Part shown: piece by piece, positions 16,909 through 29,745 of the stretch | Layout: each line of letters begins with the position of its first letter | How positions within the stretch are numbered: position 1 is the first letter of the stretch | NCBI GenBank assembly: GCA_001464995.1 | Contig: LNEQ01000137.1 | Coordinates: 1-36,493 of the forward strand | DNA from: Actinobacteria bacterium Ga0077541 | GTDB taxonomy: Bacteria; Actinomycetota; Thermoleophilia; Miltoncostaeales; Miltoncostaeaceae | Length of the DNA: 36,493 nucleotides | Reading direction: 5' to 3' | Program-made: the position numbers and the translations under genes | The notes under the pieces: model-generated | What the model saw: only the letters and a program-made list of their open reading frames with translations | The model's database searches: none | What the model was told of the DNA's origin: nothing

Positions 16909-18389
16909 CTACCTCCTGATCGAGAAGCGGGCGGTGCGGGGCGTCGACAGGAGTCCGGTCGTGTCGAACGCAGGGCCGGGGGTCAGCCGTCGGGCGGGAA
17001 GGCGCCCGGCGAAGGTGATCGTGTTGACGCCCGCCTTCCCCGCCAGGACCCGGGTACCGCGGAGGATCGTGCGACTGCAGCGGGGCTTGGCGCGATTCGC
17101 GGCCGTGGCGGGACGGCAGGTGCGGCCGACTCGGCGGCCGGTGGTGCGGCGGCTGAAGGCAAGCGTCACCGTGGCCGGCTCGGAGAGCGTGAAGCGGATC
17201 GTGGTACCGGTGCGCCGGGCCCACGAGGGTCCGATCCGCAGACGGGTGAGCAGCGGAGCGGTTCCGGGCACGGTGCCGGGACCGCCGGCGGGGTTGCCCG
17301 GACCGGGGGCGGGAGTGCCGGGCGGGGGTGGCGGGGCGAACTCGTCGGCGCCGATGTCGGTCGCCGCGCCGACGGTGCGGGCGCCCCCTCCGAGTGCGAG
17401 GGGACCGTTGGCGGGATCGGTGACGCCGGCGTCGATCGTCGGGGATGCCTCGAGGATCCGGTAGTCGCCGGCAGCCGCGTCGGCGAAGAGCGGCGCGGCG
17501 GCGGTCGGTCCGGTCTGGTTGCCGGCCCCCGGGATGAGCTGGGCCGTTCCGCCCGCGGCGGCGATGGTCTCGAGTGATCGGCGAACATCGTCGCCACCCC
17601 TCCGCTCAGACCGACGCGCACCGACAGATCGCCCGCGGGACCGCGGGCGATCACGTTGGAGGCGATCATCGTCGCCACGAACGTCGAGGTGCCCACACGG
17701 AGGCCGTTGCCCAGAGGGTTGGTGGTCACCGCGGTGACGTTGCGGACGGTGTACGTCACCGTGCCCGTGCCGGTCCCGGTCAGGGCGTGGGCATAGCCGG
17801 CCGCCCCGGTCCCGAGGCACTCGGAGTTCCGCACGGTGCCCCCCACCATCGCGCAGGCGATCCCGACGGTGCCGGCGACCCCGGTCCATCGGATGCGGGA
17901 ACGCTCGACCAGCGCGTTCTGCTCGATGGTCGCGCCGTAGCCGTAGTTGACGTTCGCCCCCGCCGGGGCGGTGGCCTCGATCGCCACGTCGCGCATCACA
18001 CCGCCGGCGGAGACCCGCACAGCGGGCGCGATCACGGGCACCCTGGAATGGATCACCGGCAGCGCCGCCCCGGGCTCGCCGTGCAGCACGACGCCCGCCT
18101 TCACGACGAGCGACTCGGCGTACGGAGCCTGGGTCTGAAGGACGTTGAGGACGGGCGGGCGGTAGTTCCCGGGACGCATGGCGACGTCGTCACCCGCCCC
18201 GGCGTTCGCGAGCGCGAAGGCCAGGTTGCAGGGCCTGTCGGACGTGCATGGCAGCACCGTGCTGCCCTTCAGGAGCTTGTAGGGGGAGACGTGCAGCGTG
18301 GCCGCCGACGCGGCCGGGGCGAGGACGGCGCCGAGGATCCCGGCGGAGAGGACGACGGCGGCGGTGCTCTTCGGGCGGCGCGGGGACAT
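16909..18389 (-). CDS. Secreted beta-helix protein, choice-of-anchor Q type (frameshifted near 17570)
   Basis: The ATG at 18389 has AAGGA upstream and is followed by a signal peptide (AAVVLSAGILGAVLAPAASA). The N-terminal frame has parallel beta-helix character (GDDVAMRPGNYRPPV, VRVSAGGVMRDVAIEA, YTVRNVTAVTTN) up to VATMFADHS. The matching C-terminal part lies in another frame: LETIAAAGGTAQLIPGAGNQ, then APLFADAAAGDYRILEASPT and DIGADEF, a classic choice-of-anchor Q ending. A Pro/Gly linker and a basic C-terminal Ig-like domain follow. The two frames switch within 17568-17577, so the gene is decayed or the sequence has an indel. The role is probably surface adhesion or glycan binding; this is inferred. 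Confidence 0.8.
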
Positions 18390-18509
18390 GTCGGATCCTT
18401 CGGCGAGGGGCGGTGGAGCCAGCATGGACCGGATCCTGCGCGCGCAACGTACGCAGGCGACACCCCGGATGTCACGCCCGCGACACACGGCCGCGGACGT
18501 GACCCCGCC

Positions 18510-18824
18510 TCAGGCGGCGGCTCCCTCGCTCTGGATCACCTCGAACGACCAGAGCTCGCTCTGGCTGCTCACCGGCCCCTGGGTGTTGTGCGCCTTATGG
18601 CCGCGCTGGAAGGCCGAGCTCTCCACCCAGGCGTCGAAGGCCTCCTGGCTCTCCCAGCGCGTGTACACCAGATAGACCCCGCGGTCGTCACTCGGGCGCA
18701 GGAGCTCGAAGGCCTCGAAGCCGGGCGACTTCGCGACCTCCCCGGCCCGCGCGGCGAAGCGCGCCTCGAACTCCTCCGCCCGCTCGGCGGGCACGGTGAT
18801 CGCGTTGATGCGGACGACGGACAC
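18510..18824 (-). CDS. Antibiotic biosynthesis monooxygenase (ABM) domain protein
   Basis: The 104-residue ferredoxin-like protein reads INAITVPAERAEEFEARFAA, SPGFEAFELLRPSDDRGVYL, YTRWESQEAFDAWVES and ends in an FEVIQSEG strand. This is the ABM/HmoA-type fold, which includes heme-degrading monooxygenases and small quinol oxygenases. Substrate cannot be predicted. The GTG start at 18824 has AAGGA inside the end of gnd, only four bases separate them, and so it is the last gene of the glmU-gnd run. A short hairpin with 5-bp arms (18505-18517) has the stop codon as its loop. Confidence 0.85.
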   Translation of the reverse strand: MSVVRINAITVPAERAEEFEARFAARAGEVAKSPGFEAFELLRPSDDRGVYLVYTRWESQEAFDAWVESSAFQRGHKAHNTQGPVSSQSELWSFEVIQSEGAAA

Positions 18825-18828
18825 CGGG

Positions 18829-19823
18829 TCAGTCCTTCTTCTCGTGATGGCCGCCGAACTGCTTGCGCATCGCCGACAGGAGCTTGTCGGCGTAGTCCGA
18901 CTCCCCACGGGAGCTGAAGCGCTCGTAGAGCGCCGCGGTGAGCACGTGCGCCGGGACCCCCTCGTCCACCGCGGCCATCACGGTCCAGCGCCCCTCGCCC
19001 GAGTCGGAGACGCGGCCGCTGAACTCTCCGAGCGCCGGGTCCTCGTGCAGCGCGATCGCGGTGAGGTCGAGCAGCCACGACGAGATCACGCTGCCGCGGC
19101 GCCAGACCTCGGCGACGGCGGCCGTGTCGATGTCGTAGCGGTAGTACTGCGGGTCGCGCAGCGGCGTCGTCTCGGCGTCGTGCTGCTGCTCTTCTCCAGG
19201 ATCGCCATGCCCTCGGCGTAGGCGGCCATCACCCCGTACTCGATGCCGTTGTGGACCATCTTCACGAAGTGGCCCGCGCCGGCAGGGCCGCAGTGGAGGT
19301 AGCCGAGCTCCGGCTGTGCGGGGTCGCCCGAGCGGCCGGGCGTACGCGGGGCCGCCTCGATGCCCGGGGCGAGGGTGCGGAAGATCGGGTCGAGCCGCTG
19401 CACGGCCGCGGCGTCCCCGCCGATCATCATGCAGTAGCCGCGCTCGAGCCCGAAGACGCCGCCGCTCGTGCCGACGTCGAGGTAGTGGATGCCGCGGGGA
19501 GCGAGCTCCGCCGCCCGCTCGACGTCGTCGCGGTAGTAGCTGTTGCCGCCGTCGATGATGACGTCGTCGGCCTCGAGGTGCTCGGCGAGCTCCATCGCGG
19601 TCCCGCCCGCGTAGGCGGCCGGGACCATGATCCAGGCCGCACGCGGCGTGGCGAGCTTCGACGCGAAGTCGGCCAGCGACGTCGCGCCGACCGCCCCCTC
19701 GCCCTCCAGCTCGGTGACCGAGTCGGGGTTCACGTCGAACACCACGCACTCGTGGCCGTCCCGCATCAGCCGGCGGACGATGTTGGCGCCCATCCGGCCA
19801 AGTCCGATCATCCCGAGTTGCAT
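18829..19823 (-). CDS. gnd: 6-phosphogluconate dehydrogenase, decarboxylating, short GndA-type (frameshifted near 19185)
   Basis: This enzyme makes ribulose 5-phosphate, CO2 and NAD(P)H. The N-terminal frame starts [20 protein letters not shown] (Rossmann GxGxxG), then [31 protein letters not shown] and [20 protein letters not shown]. After GMAILEKSS the frame fails, and the other frame continues [60 protein letters not shown] and [20 protein letters not shown]. The switch falls in a GCA/TGC repeat at about 19181-19192. The joint is a few residues shorter than in relatives as I recall them. The ATG overlaps the pgi stop by one base. Confidence 0.88.
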
Positions 19824-21445
19824 CAGTCTCTCCCTCGTTGGGCGCGATAGCGGCGGATCAGGGCGTTGGTGGAGCTGTCGTGACGGAGGTCGGGCGCACC
19901 ATCGGCCGTGAGCTCGGGCGCGATCCGGCCCGCGAGGACCTTGCCGAGCTCGACCCCCCACTGGTCGAAGGAGTTGATGCCCCACACGGTCCCCTGCACG
20001 AACACCTTGTGCTCGTACAGGGCGATCAGCTGGCCGAGCACCGACGGCGTCAGCTCCGGGGCCAGGATGACGTTGGTCGGACGGTTGCCCGGGAAGGTGC
20101 GGTGCGGCACCAGCGGCGGCGCGACGCCCTCGGCGGCCACCTCCTCGGCCGTCTTGCCGAAGGCGAGCGCCTCGGCCTGCGCGAACAGGTTCGCCATCAG
20201 CAGGTCGTGGTGCTCGCCGGCGTCGCGGGCCGGGCGGCAGACGCCGATCAGATCGCTCGGCACCAACCGCGTCCCCTGATGGATCAGCTGGTAGAAGGCG
20301 TGCTGGCCGTTGGTGCCGGGCTCGCCCCACACGATCGGCCCCGTCGCCATGTCGACGGGGCGCCCGTGGAGATCGATCGACTTGCCGTTGCTCTCCATGT
20401 CGAGCTGCTGCAGGTAGGCCGGGAAGCGCCCGAGGCGCTCGCTGTACGGCAGCACGGCATGGGTGTCGGCGCCGAGGAACTCGGCGTTCCAGATCCCGAG
20501 CATCGCCAGCAGCACCGGCATGCTCCGCTCGGGCGGCGCCGTGCGGAAGTGCTCGTCCATCAGGTGGAACCCGGCCAGCATCTCGCGGAATCGCTCCGGG
20601 CCGATCGCGATCGCCAGCGAAAGCCCGATCGCCGAGTCCATCGAGTAGCGCCCGCCCACCCAGTCCCAGAAGCCCAGCATGTCGGTGGTGTCGATGCCGA
20701 ACGCCGCGACCTCCTCGGCGTTGGTCGAGACGGCGACGAAATGGTGGCGCACCGCGTCGGCGTCGCCGAGCGCGGACACCAGCCACTCGCGGGCGGAGCG
20801 CGCGTTGGTGAGCGTCTCGATGGTCGTGAAGGTCTTGGAGGAGACGATGAAGAGCGTCTCGGCCGCGTCGAGCCCCTCCACCGCGTCGGCGATGTCGGAG
20901 CCGTCGACGTTCGAGACGAACCTCACGTTCAGGGCCGGATCGGCGAAGTCGCGCAGAGCCCGGTAGGCCATCGCCGGCCCGAGGTCGGAGCCCCCGATGC
21001 CGATGTTCACGACGGTGCGGATCCGCTTGCCCGTGGCGCCGGTCCAGGCCCCCGATCGGACCCGCGCGGCGAGGTCGTCCATCCGGTCGAGCACCTCGTG
21101 CACGTCGGCCACCACGTCGTGTCCGTCCACCTCGATCACCGCGTCGCGCGGTGCACGCAGCGCGACGTGCAGCACCGGGCGCCCCTCGGTGACGTTGATC
21201 CGCTCACCCCGGAACATCGCCTCCGCACGACGGGCCACGCCCGCGCGCTCGGCGACCGCCGTCAGCAACTCCAGGGCGCGCCGGTCGACGCGGTTCTTGG
21301 AGTAGTCGAGGTGGAGGTCGCCGACGTCGAGGGTCAGCTCCTCCCCACGCGCCGGATCGTCCTCGAACAGCCCCCTCAGGTGCTGCTCCCGCACGGCCGG
21401 CGCATGCGCGGCCAGCGCCTTCCACTCGTCGGACCGGGTGATCAT
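19823..21445 (-). CDS. pgi: Glucose-6-phosphate isomerase
   Basis: The 540-residue enzyme links glucose 6-phosphate and fructose 6-phosphate. Motifs: [40 protein letters not shown] (phosphate-binding), [20 protein letters not shown] (PGI signature 1), [20 protein letters not shown], and [20 protein letters not shown] (signature 2). The length fits the long bacterial/eukaryotic-type PGI. ATG 21445 overlaps the mazG stop by four bases, and the upstream open frame in the mazG region is spurious. With gnd next, the pair feeds glycolysis and the pentose phosphate route. Confidence 0.97.
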   Translation of the reverse strand: MITRSDEWKALAAHAPAVREQHLRGLFEDDPARGEELTLDVGDLHLDYSKNRVDRRALELLTAVAERAGVARRAEAMFRGERINVTEGRPVLHVALRAPRDAVIEVDGHDVVADVHEVLDRMDDLAARVRSGAWTGATGKRIRTVVNIGIGGSDLGPAMAYRALRDFADPALNVRFVSNVDGSDIADAVEGLDAAETLFIVSSKTFTTIETLTNARSAREWLVSALGDADAVRHHFVAVSTNAEEVAAFGIDTTDMLGFWDWVGGRYSMDSAIGLSLAIAIGPERFREMLAGFHLMDEHFRTAPPERSMPVLLAMLGIWNAEFLGADTHAVLPYSERLGRFPAYLQQLDMESNGKSIDLHGRPVDMATGPIVWGEPGTNGQHAFYQLIHQGTRLVPSDLIGVCRPARDAGEHHDLLMANLFAQAEALAFGKTAEEVAAEGVAPPLVPHRTFPGNRPTNVILAPELTPSVLGQLIALYEHKVFVQGTVWGINSFDQWGVELGKVLAGRIAPELTADGAPDLRHDSSTNALIRRYRAQRGRD

Positions 21446-22464
21446 CCCAATGACTCCGTCATTTTCGCCTCCTGGTACCAGCGGAGCTGTGTGTCGGGTG
21501 TGAGGGCCGTGAAGTCGTCGCCTCTCTCTGCCGCCAGCGCGGCGGCCCGTTCCACGCGCTCGCGGAACCTCTGGGCCGAGGCGCGCAGAGCGATCTCGGG
21601 ATCGGCGCCCACGGCCCGGGCCGCGCCGACCGCCGCGAAGAGGACGTCGCCGAGCTCCCGGGCGCCCGGCTCCGCGCGCAGCTCCGCGGCCTCCTCGTCG
21701 AGCTTGGCGAGGGCCGCGGCCACGTCGGGGAAGTCGAAGCCGACCGCTGCGGCGCGTTTTTGGACCTTCGTGGCGAAGGCCAGGGAGGGCAGGCCCGCGG
21801 GCAGCTCGTGGAACATGCCCTGGTCGGCACGCTCCTCGCGCTTGCGCCGCTCCCACACGTCGACGACGCCGGCCGCCGACTCGGCGACCGCGTCCCCGTA
21901 CACGTGGGGATGACGGCTGATCAGCTTGTCCGCCTGCCCGCGGGCCACCGCGCCCAGATCGGCGACCCCCTGCTCCTCGAGCAGCTGCGCGAGGAAGACC
22001 GACTGGAAGAGCAGGTCGCCGAGCTCGTCGGGCAGGCCGTCGCCTCCGGAGGCCACGGCGTCGGCCACCTCGAACGCCTCCTCGATCGTGTGCGGCACGA
22101 TCGTCTCGGCCGTCTGCACCCGATCCCACGGGCACTCGCGCCGCAGACGCAGCCCGACCTCGGCGAGGGCCGCCACCTCCGCCCCGATCGCGCGGGCCCG
22201 CAGCGCCTCCCGGCCGGGAAGGGTGAACGCGTCCGGCAGGAGCGCCGCGATCCGGTGCGCCTCGGCGTCGGGCGCGGCGATCATCGCGCCGTCAGGCGCG
22301 GCCCGCGGGTCGCCGAGGGGCTCCGGCGTCACGGGAGCCAGCGCCGCGAGCATCTCCGGGGAGAGCCCGGGCGCGAGCACGCGGGCCGCCCCGCCGAGGG
22401 CGTCCAGCGCGACCGCCGGCACCGACTCGGGCGAACCCCCTCCGAGACCCACGACCCAGATCAT
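21442..22464 (-). CDS. mazG: MazG nucleotide pyrophosphohydrolase with reduced N-terminal methylase-like region
   Basis: The 340 residues include two MazG repeats. The first has [20 protein letters not shown], then [31 protein letters not shown] and [11 protein letters not shown]. The second has [20 protein letters not shown] and [19 protein letters not shown]. MazG hydrolyses NTPs or damaged nucleotides. The first ~95 residues begin [20 protein letters not shown], like a tetrapyrrole methylase start, but are far too short for a working domain; YabN of Bacillus carries a complete one. The gene starts 16 bases after the foldase stop without a clear ribosome site. Its place near mfd matches Bacillus yabN. 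Confidence 0.93.
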   Translation of the reverse strand: MIWVVGLGGGSPESVPAVALDALGGAARVLAPGLSPEMLAALAPVTPEPLGDPRAAPDGAMIAAPDAEAHRIAALLPDAFTLPGREALRARAIGAEVAALAEVGLRLRRECPWDRVQTAETIVPHTIEEAFEVADAVASGGDGLPDELGDLLFQSVFLAQLLEEQGVADLGAVARGQADKLISRHPHVYGDAVAESAAGVVDVWERRKREERADQGMFHELPAGLPSLAFATKVQKRAAAVGFDFPDVAAALAKLDEEAAELRAEPGARELGDVLFAAVGAARAVGADPEIALRASAQRFRERVERAAALAAERGDDFTALTPDTQLRWYQEAKMTESLG

Positions 22465-22480
22465 GGGTCGCAGCCTACGG

Positions 22481-23539
22481 CTACGGCGTGGTGGTCGTCT
22501 GGGGGGCGGTGACCGGGTCCTCGGCCGTCGTGGTGACGGGCTTCAGGTCGTCGGAGGCGTACACGGTGCGCTCCTCGGCGGCCTTCAGCGTCTCCTCGCC
22601 CCACGCGGTCCAGGCCTCCTGGCGCTTGGCCGAGAGCTGGCTCTGGATGATCTGCGACCTGGCCTCCTCGAAGGAGGTGGTCGAGGCGGGCGTGATCTCC
22701 ACCGAGATGATGTGCCAGCCGAACTGGGTCTTGACCGGCTGCGAGATCGCGCCGTCCTTCAGGGCGAAGGCGACCTTCTCGAACTCCGGCACCAGCTGGC
22801 CCTTCTGGATCTGGCCGAGGTCGCCGCCCTGCTGCGCGGAGCCGGTGTCGGTGGAGTTCTCCTTCGCCAGCTCGGCGAAGTTGTCCGCCGTGAGCTCGGC
22901 GCGGATCGCGTCGGCCTCGGCCTTCTCGGCGACCAGGATGTGGCGTGCCGAACGGCCGGCGGCGACGGTGAACTGCTCGGTGTTGGCGTCGTAGTACTCG
23001 CGGGCGTCCTCCGCGGTGAAGCGGACGCCGCGGGTGACGCGGTCGAGCAGCCGCTGCTGCTGCAGCTGGTTCTCGACGATCTCGCGGGCCCCCGCCTTGG
23101 TGATCGCGCTCCTCTTGAGGAAGGCGTCGAACTCCTTCTGCGAGCCGTTGAAGTTGGCCTCGCGGATGCGCGTCAGCTCGGCCGTGATGTCGGCGGGGGT
23201 GACGGCGCAGGGCTTGCCGCACTTGCGGGCCTCGCTGCTGACGACCTCCTGCTGGATGAGCTGCTGGAGGGCCTGCTGGCGGACCTGGTCGTAGCCGTCC
23301 TCGCCCTCGGCCGGAAGCGTCTGCCCCTGCTCCTTGGCCTGGGCGCGGCTCTGCTCGATCGTCGTCGTGAGCTGCTTCTCGGTGATCGGCGCATCGCCGA
23401 CGCGGGCGACCACACCCTCGGGCAGCGACGACGAGTCGTCGCCGCACCCCGAAAGGAGCAGGAGGCCGACGGCCCCCAGGGCCACGAGCCCGACGAGGAC
23501 CCCCGCGAAAAGCGGTGATCTGCGGTTGATCTTCGTCAC
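22481..23539 (-). CDS. PrsA/SurA-like peptidyl-prolyl isomerase lipoprotein
   Basis: 352 residues. An N-terminal hydrophobic segment ends in a lipobox LLSGC (Cys32), so it is anchored outside the membrane. A SurA-N-like helical region follows (VVARVGDAPITEKQLTTTIE, QVRQQALQQLIQQEVVSSEA). Then comes a parvulin rotamase domain at roughly 195-285 (SARHILVAEKAEADAIRAEL, GGDLGQIQKGQLVPEFEKVA, QFGWHIISVEI). The C-terminus is Thr/Pro-rich. It helps fold secreted proteins. Two cysteines (ARKCGKPCAV) could form a disulfide. Start is GTG 23539 with only a weak ribosome site. Confidence 0.93.
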   Translation of the reverse strand: MTKINRRSPLFAGVLVGLVALGAVGLLLLSGCGDDSSSLPEGVVARVGDAPITEKQLTTTIEQSRAQAKEQGQTLPAEGEDGYDQVRQQALQQLIQQEVVSSEARKCGKPCAVTPADITAELTRIREANFNGSQKEFDAFLKRSAITKAGAREIVENQLQQQRLLDRVTRGVRFTAEDAREYYDANTEQFTVAAGRSARHILVAEKAEADAIRAELTADNFAELAKENSTDTGSAQQGGDLGQIQKGQLVPEFEKVAFALKDGAISQPVKTQFGWHIISVEITPASTTSFEEARSQIIQSQLSAKRQEAWTAWGEETLKAAEERTVYASDDLKPVTTTAEDPVTAPQTTTTP

Positions 23540-23585
23540 GACGGGGGCGATGGTAGCACCTCGTTTCCTTAAGGGGTCAGCCAGT

Positions 23586-23609
23586 GGTCGGCGCGCGCGC
23601 CGTCCGACC
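23586..23609. terminator. Hairpin downstream of mfd
   Basis: A 6-bp inverted repeat (23586-23591 with 23604-23609) surrounds a GC-repeat loop in the 84-base gap between mfd and the foldase gene. There is no T-tract. It could be a partial terminator; the rest of the gap shows nothing I can assign. Confidence 0.3.
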
Positions 23610-23623
23610 TTAGCGGGCGCGTC

Positions 23624-26865
<3,242 letters not shown>

Positions 26866-26869
<4 letters not shown>

Positions 26870-27561
26870 GCCCGGTCCTCCGCCGCGGCGCCGTCCCCCC
26901 CGGACACGGACTCCCCCTCGGTCTCCTTGAGCGCCGCGCGGCGCTCGTTGCGCTTGCGGGCGCGGGAGCCGGGCTCGGAGGCGTGGAAGCGCTCGATCGC
27001 GGCCGGCACCCCCTCGGCCAGGGCCGCCTCGGCCATGTCGGCGGCGCGGGCGATCAGGGCCTCGACCTCACCGCGGGGCTCCGAGAAGCGCGACAGCACC
27101 CAGTCGGCGCCGTCACCCCGCCATTCCGCCGGCGGACGGCCGACGCCGACGCGAAGGCGCGGGAACTCCCCGGTGCCGAGACCGCGGGCCACGGAGCGGA
27201 TCCCGTTGTGGCCGCCGTGCCCCCCGCCGAGCTTGCCGCGCACGACGCCGAACGGCAGGTCGATCTCGTCGTGCACGACGAGCACCTGCTCCGGGGCGGC
27301 ATGGAGGCTGCCGGAGGCCGGGCCGACGGAGTCGCCGGACTCGTTCATGAAGGTCTGGGGGATCAGCAGGGCGAGGGGTCCGGCCGGTCCGCGCGTCTCG
27401 GCGAGCCGCCCGCCGTACTTCTGCGCGAAACGCCCGGCGCCGAGGCGCACCGCGAGCAGTTCGACCACCATCTGACCCGCATTGTGGCGGGTGCCCGCGT
27501 AGCGGGGCCCGGGATTGCCGAGCCCCGCCACCAGGCGGATGGGATGAGCCGGGGCGTCCAC
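26866..27561 (-). CDS. pth: Peptidyl-tRNA hydrolase
   Basis: The 231-residue enzyme frees tRNA from dropped-off peptidyl-tRNA. Family motifs: LVAGLGNPGPRYAGTRHNAG with catalytic His26, LIPQTFMNESGDSV with the substrate Asn, VVHDEIDLPFGVVRGKLGGG with the essential Asp, and GGHNGIRSVARGLGTGEFPR. It is about 40 residues longer than E. coli Pth because of a charged, disordered-looking C-terminus (RARKRNERRAALKETEGE). Start is GTG 27561, 16 bases after the L25 stop. The order L25-Pth-Mfd is conserved in Gram-positives. Confidence 0.97.
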
Positions 27562-27577
27562 TGCCCCCTCGTCCTGC

Positions 27578-28204
27578 TCAGGAGGGGGAGTCGCCGCCTC
27601 CGGCGTCCGTCGTCTCGACCTCGCCCTCGTCGGACGACTCGTCGCCGACGTCGGAGCTCGGCGCGACGACCGAGGCCACGACGGTCTCGGGATCGGTGAC
27701 GATGGCGACGCCCTCGGGCGCGACGATGTCGCCGACCGCGATCGCGTCGCCGATCGTCAGCTCGGACACATCGACCTCGATGTGGTCCGGCAGCGAGTCC
27801 GGAAGCGCGCTGACGACGACCTCGCGCAGCGGCTGGTCGAGGACCCCGCCGTCGCGGACGCCGACCGCGTTGCCGATGAGCGTGATCTGCACCGGCGCCT
27901 CGACCTCCTGGGTGAGGTCGACCTGCTGGAAGTCCACGTGGAGGACCCCGAGGTGCACGGGGTGCAGCTGCCAGTCCTTCACCAGCACCGGCCGCGCGGG
28001 CTCGTCGCCGATGACGAGGTCGATGACCCCGGTGCGCCCCTCGTTGAGGGCCTTGCGGAGGTCGCGCCCCGGCAGCGCGAGGGTGAGCGACGGGCCGCCC
28101 GGCTGGTAGACGATCCCCGGGACCATGCCCTGCTGGCGCAGGCGGCGGGTGGGACCGTTGCCGAACTCGGTACGGGTGTGGGCGTGAAGGGCGACGTGTG
28201 CCAT
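27578..28204 (-). CDS. rplY: Ribosomal protein bL25 (CTC/TL5 two-domain form)
   Basis: 208 residues. The N-terminal 5S rRNA-binding domain (ALHAHTRTEFGNGPTRRLRQ, QGMVPGIVYQPGG) is followed by the TL5/CTC C-terminal beta domain (VLHVDFQQVDLTQEVEAPVQ, LREVVVSALPDSLPDHIEVD, VSELTIGDAIAVGDI). An acidic tail (SSDEGEVETTDAGGGD) ends it. The ATG at 28204 has AGGAA ten bases upstream; the frame above is spurious. It corresponds to ctc in Bacillus, a general-stress ribosomal protein between prs and pth. Confidence 0.96.
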   Translation of the reverse strand: MAHVALHAHTRTEFGNGPTRRLRQQGMVPGIVYQPGGPSLTLALPGRDLRKALNEGRTGVIDLVIGDEPARPVLVKDWQLHPVHLGVLHVDFQQVDLTQEVEAPVQITLIGNAVGVRDGGVLDQPLREVVVSALPDSLPDHIEVDVSELTIGDAIAVGDIVAPEGVAIVTDPETVVASVVAPSSDVGDESSDEGEVETTDAGGGDSPS

Positions 28205-28282
28205 GCGTGGATTCGTTCCTGGTCGGGGCCGACGCGGGACTCTACCGAAATCGGCGCCGGGGCGCACCCGCCGGGAGGCGTC

Positions 28283-28567
28283 TCAGACCGCGTGCAGGAT
28301 GAGCACGCCGCAGGTGACGGCGATGATCGCGATCGTGAACGCGATCTCACTCGCCCGATCGCGGAGACCGCTGACCAGATAGGCGATGAAGACCCACATC
28401 GGCGCCGCCTGGCTCATGAAGCCGAGCTCCAGGTCGAGCATGTTCTTCGCGACGACCGCCCCGACGAGCAGGCAGGCGGCGGTGACGAGGGCCACCCTGA
28501 CCTGGGGATCCGCGAGCCGTGGCCGCCGCGCCGGGCGGCCGTCGGGTGGATCGGCGGGAGCGCTCAT
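28283..28567 (-). CDS. Small polytopic membrane protein of unknown function
   Basis: The 94-residue protein has three hydrophobic stretches (VALVTAACLLVGAVVAKNML, AAPMWVFIAYLVSGL, EIAFTIAIIAVTCGVLILHA) after a Pro/Arg-rich cytoplasmic N-terminus. I do not recognise a family. ATG 28567 is preceded by a strong GGAGAGGAGG region. It sits between prs and L25, an insertion compared with the Bacillus order. The 179 bases between it and prs hold only a short 6-bp hairpin near 28730-28747 that I would not call a terminator. Confidence 0.8.
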   Translation of the reverse strand: MSAPADPPDGRPARRPRLADPQVRVALVTAACLLVGAVVAKNMLDLELGFMSQAAPMWVFIAYLVSGLRDRASEIAFTIAIIAVTCGVLILHAV

Positions 28568-28746
28568 GCCGGACCTCCTCTCCGTCGCCCCGATCATCCG
28601 CGCCCGCGGTGCGGTCGTCATCCGTGACGGGCCGCACATGATCGGCGGGTGGTCACGTGGTGGCGCCGGCGCGGACGTGCCGGCGGCGGGCCCACCGCTC
28701 GTCGCCGCGCGCTGCGTCGGCGGTCTCGCGGACAGGCCCCGCGACG

Positions 28747-29745
28747 CTAGAAGAGCTGGTTCTCCCCGGCGAAGATCGCGCTGACCGACTCGTCGCAGAA
28801 GACGTTGTGCACGGAGTCGGCGAGGATGCGATCGACCGACAGCACGCGGAAGAGGTCGGAGCCGATCGCCGTCTCGGGCAGCGGCACGGTGTCGGTGATG
28901 ACGACCTGCTCGATCACCGACTCGCGGAGGCGCTCCACCGCGCTGCCCGACAGGAGCCCGTGCGTCGCCGCGGCGAAGACGCGCGTCGCGCCGGCGTCCT
29001 TGACCACCTTGGCGCCCGCGCAGAGCGTGCCCGCGGTGTCGATCATGTCGTCGATCAGCACGGCGGCGCGGCCCTCGACGTCGCCGATCAGGAACGTGAT
29101 CTCGGCCTCGTTGTGGTCGGGGCGCTGCTTGGTGAGCACGGCCAGGGTGGCGCCGAGGCGCTCGGCGAAGTGGTTGGCGAGCTTGGCGCGGCCGGCGTCG
29201 GGCGACACCACGACCAGCGGCTCGGCCAGGTCGCCGTTGTAGACGCGCTCCTTGAAATCGTCCACGAACATCGGCAGCGCCGTCATGTGGTCCACGGGCA
29301 CCCCGAAGAAGCCCTGCACCTGACCGGCGTGCAGGTCCATGGTGAGCACCCGGTCCACGCCGGAGGCGTCGAGCAGGTCGGCGATCAGGCGGGCTGTGAT
29401 CGGCTCGCGCGGAGCCGACTTCTTGTCCTGGCGCGAGTAGCCGTACCAGGGGATCACGGCAGTGATCCGGTGGGCCGAGGCGAGCTTGGCCGCGTTGATC
29501 ATGATCAACAGCTCCATCAGGCTGTCGTTCACCGGCCGGCACGTGGACTGCACCAGGAAGACGTCGGCGCCGCGCACGCTCTCCTCGAAGCGCACGTAGA
29601 TCTCGCCGTTGGCGAACGTCCTCAGGTCGACCCCGCCGAGATCGATGCCGAGGCGCGTGGCGATGCGCTGACCGAGATCCTGGCTCGAGCGCCCTGCGAA
29701 CACCATCAGCCGCTTGGAGTCGTCCCTGTCGATACTGGTGCTCAC
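28747..29745 (-). CDS. prs: Ribose-phosphate pyrophosphokinase (PRPP synthetase)
   Basis: The 332-residue enzyme makes PRPP from ribose 5-phosphate and ATP for nucleotides, His and Trp. Motifs: GGVDLRTFANGEIYVRFEES, VIPWYGYSRQDKKSAPREPI, MDLHAGQVQGFFGVPVDHMT, VVVSPDAGRAKLANHFAERL and the PRPP-binding loop AVLIDDMIDTAGTLCAG. This is a class I enzyme with normal length. GTG 29745 overlaps the glmU stop by four bases (GTGA). The open frame above the start is glmU in another frame. Coupling with glmU follows the gcaD-prs pair of Bacillus. Confidence 0.97.
   Translation of the reverse strand: MSTSIDRDDSKRLMVFAGRSSQDLGQRIATRLGIDLGGVDLRTFANGEIYVRFEESVRGADVFLVQSTCRPVNDSLMELLIMINAAKLASAHRITAVIPWYGYSRQDKKSAPREPITARLIADLLDASGVDRVLTMDLHAGQVQGFFGVPVDHMTALPMFVDDFKERVYNGDLAEPLVVVSPDAGRAKLANHFAERLGATLAVLTKQRPDHNEAEITFLIGDVEGRAAVLIDDMIDTAGTLCAGAKVVKDAGATRVFAAATHGLLSGSAVERLRESVIEQVVITDTVPLPETAIGSDLFRVLSVDRILADSVHNVFCDESVSAIFAGENQLF

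Noticed and set aside
19181-19192. Programmed ribosomal frameshift in gnd
   Set aside because: No slippery heptamer or downstream pseudoknot is evident, gnd is not known to use frameshifting, and other genes in the window have similar lesions, so an indel is more likely.
28568-28746. Terminator or promoter between prs and the small membrane protein gene
   Set aside because: Only a 6-bp hairpin near 28730-28747 with no supporting features; not strong enough to list.
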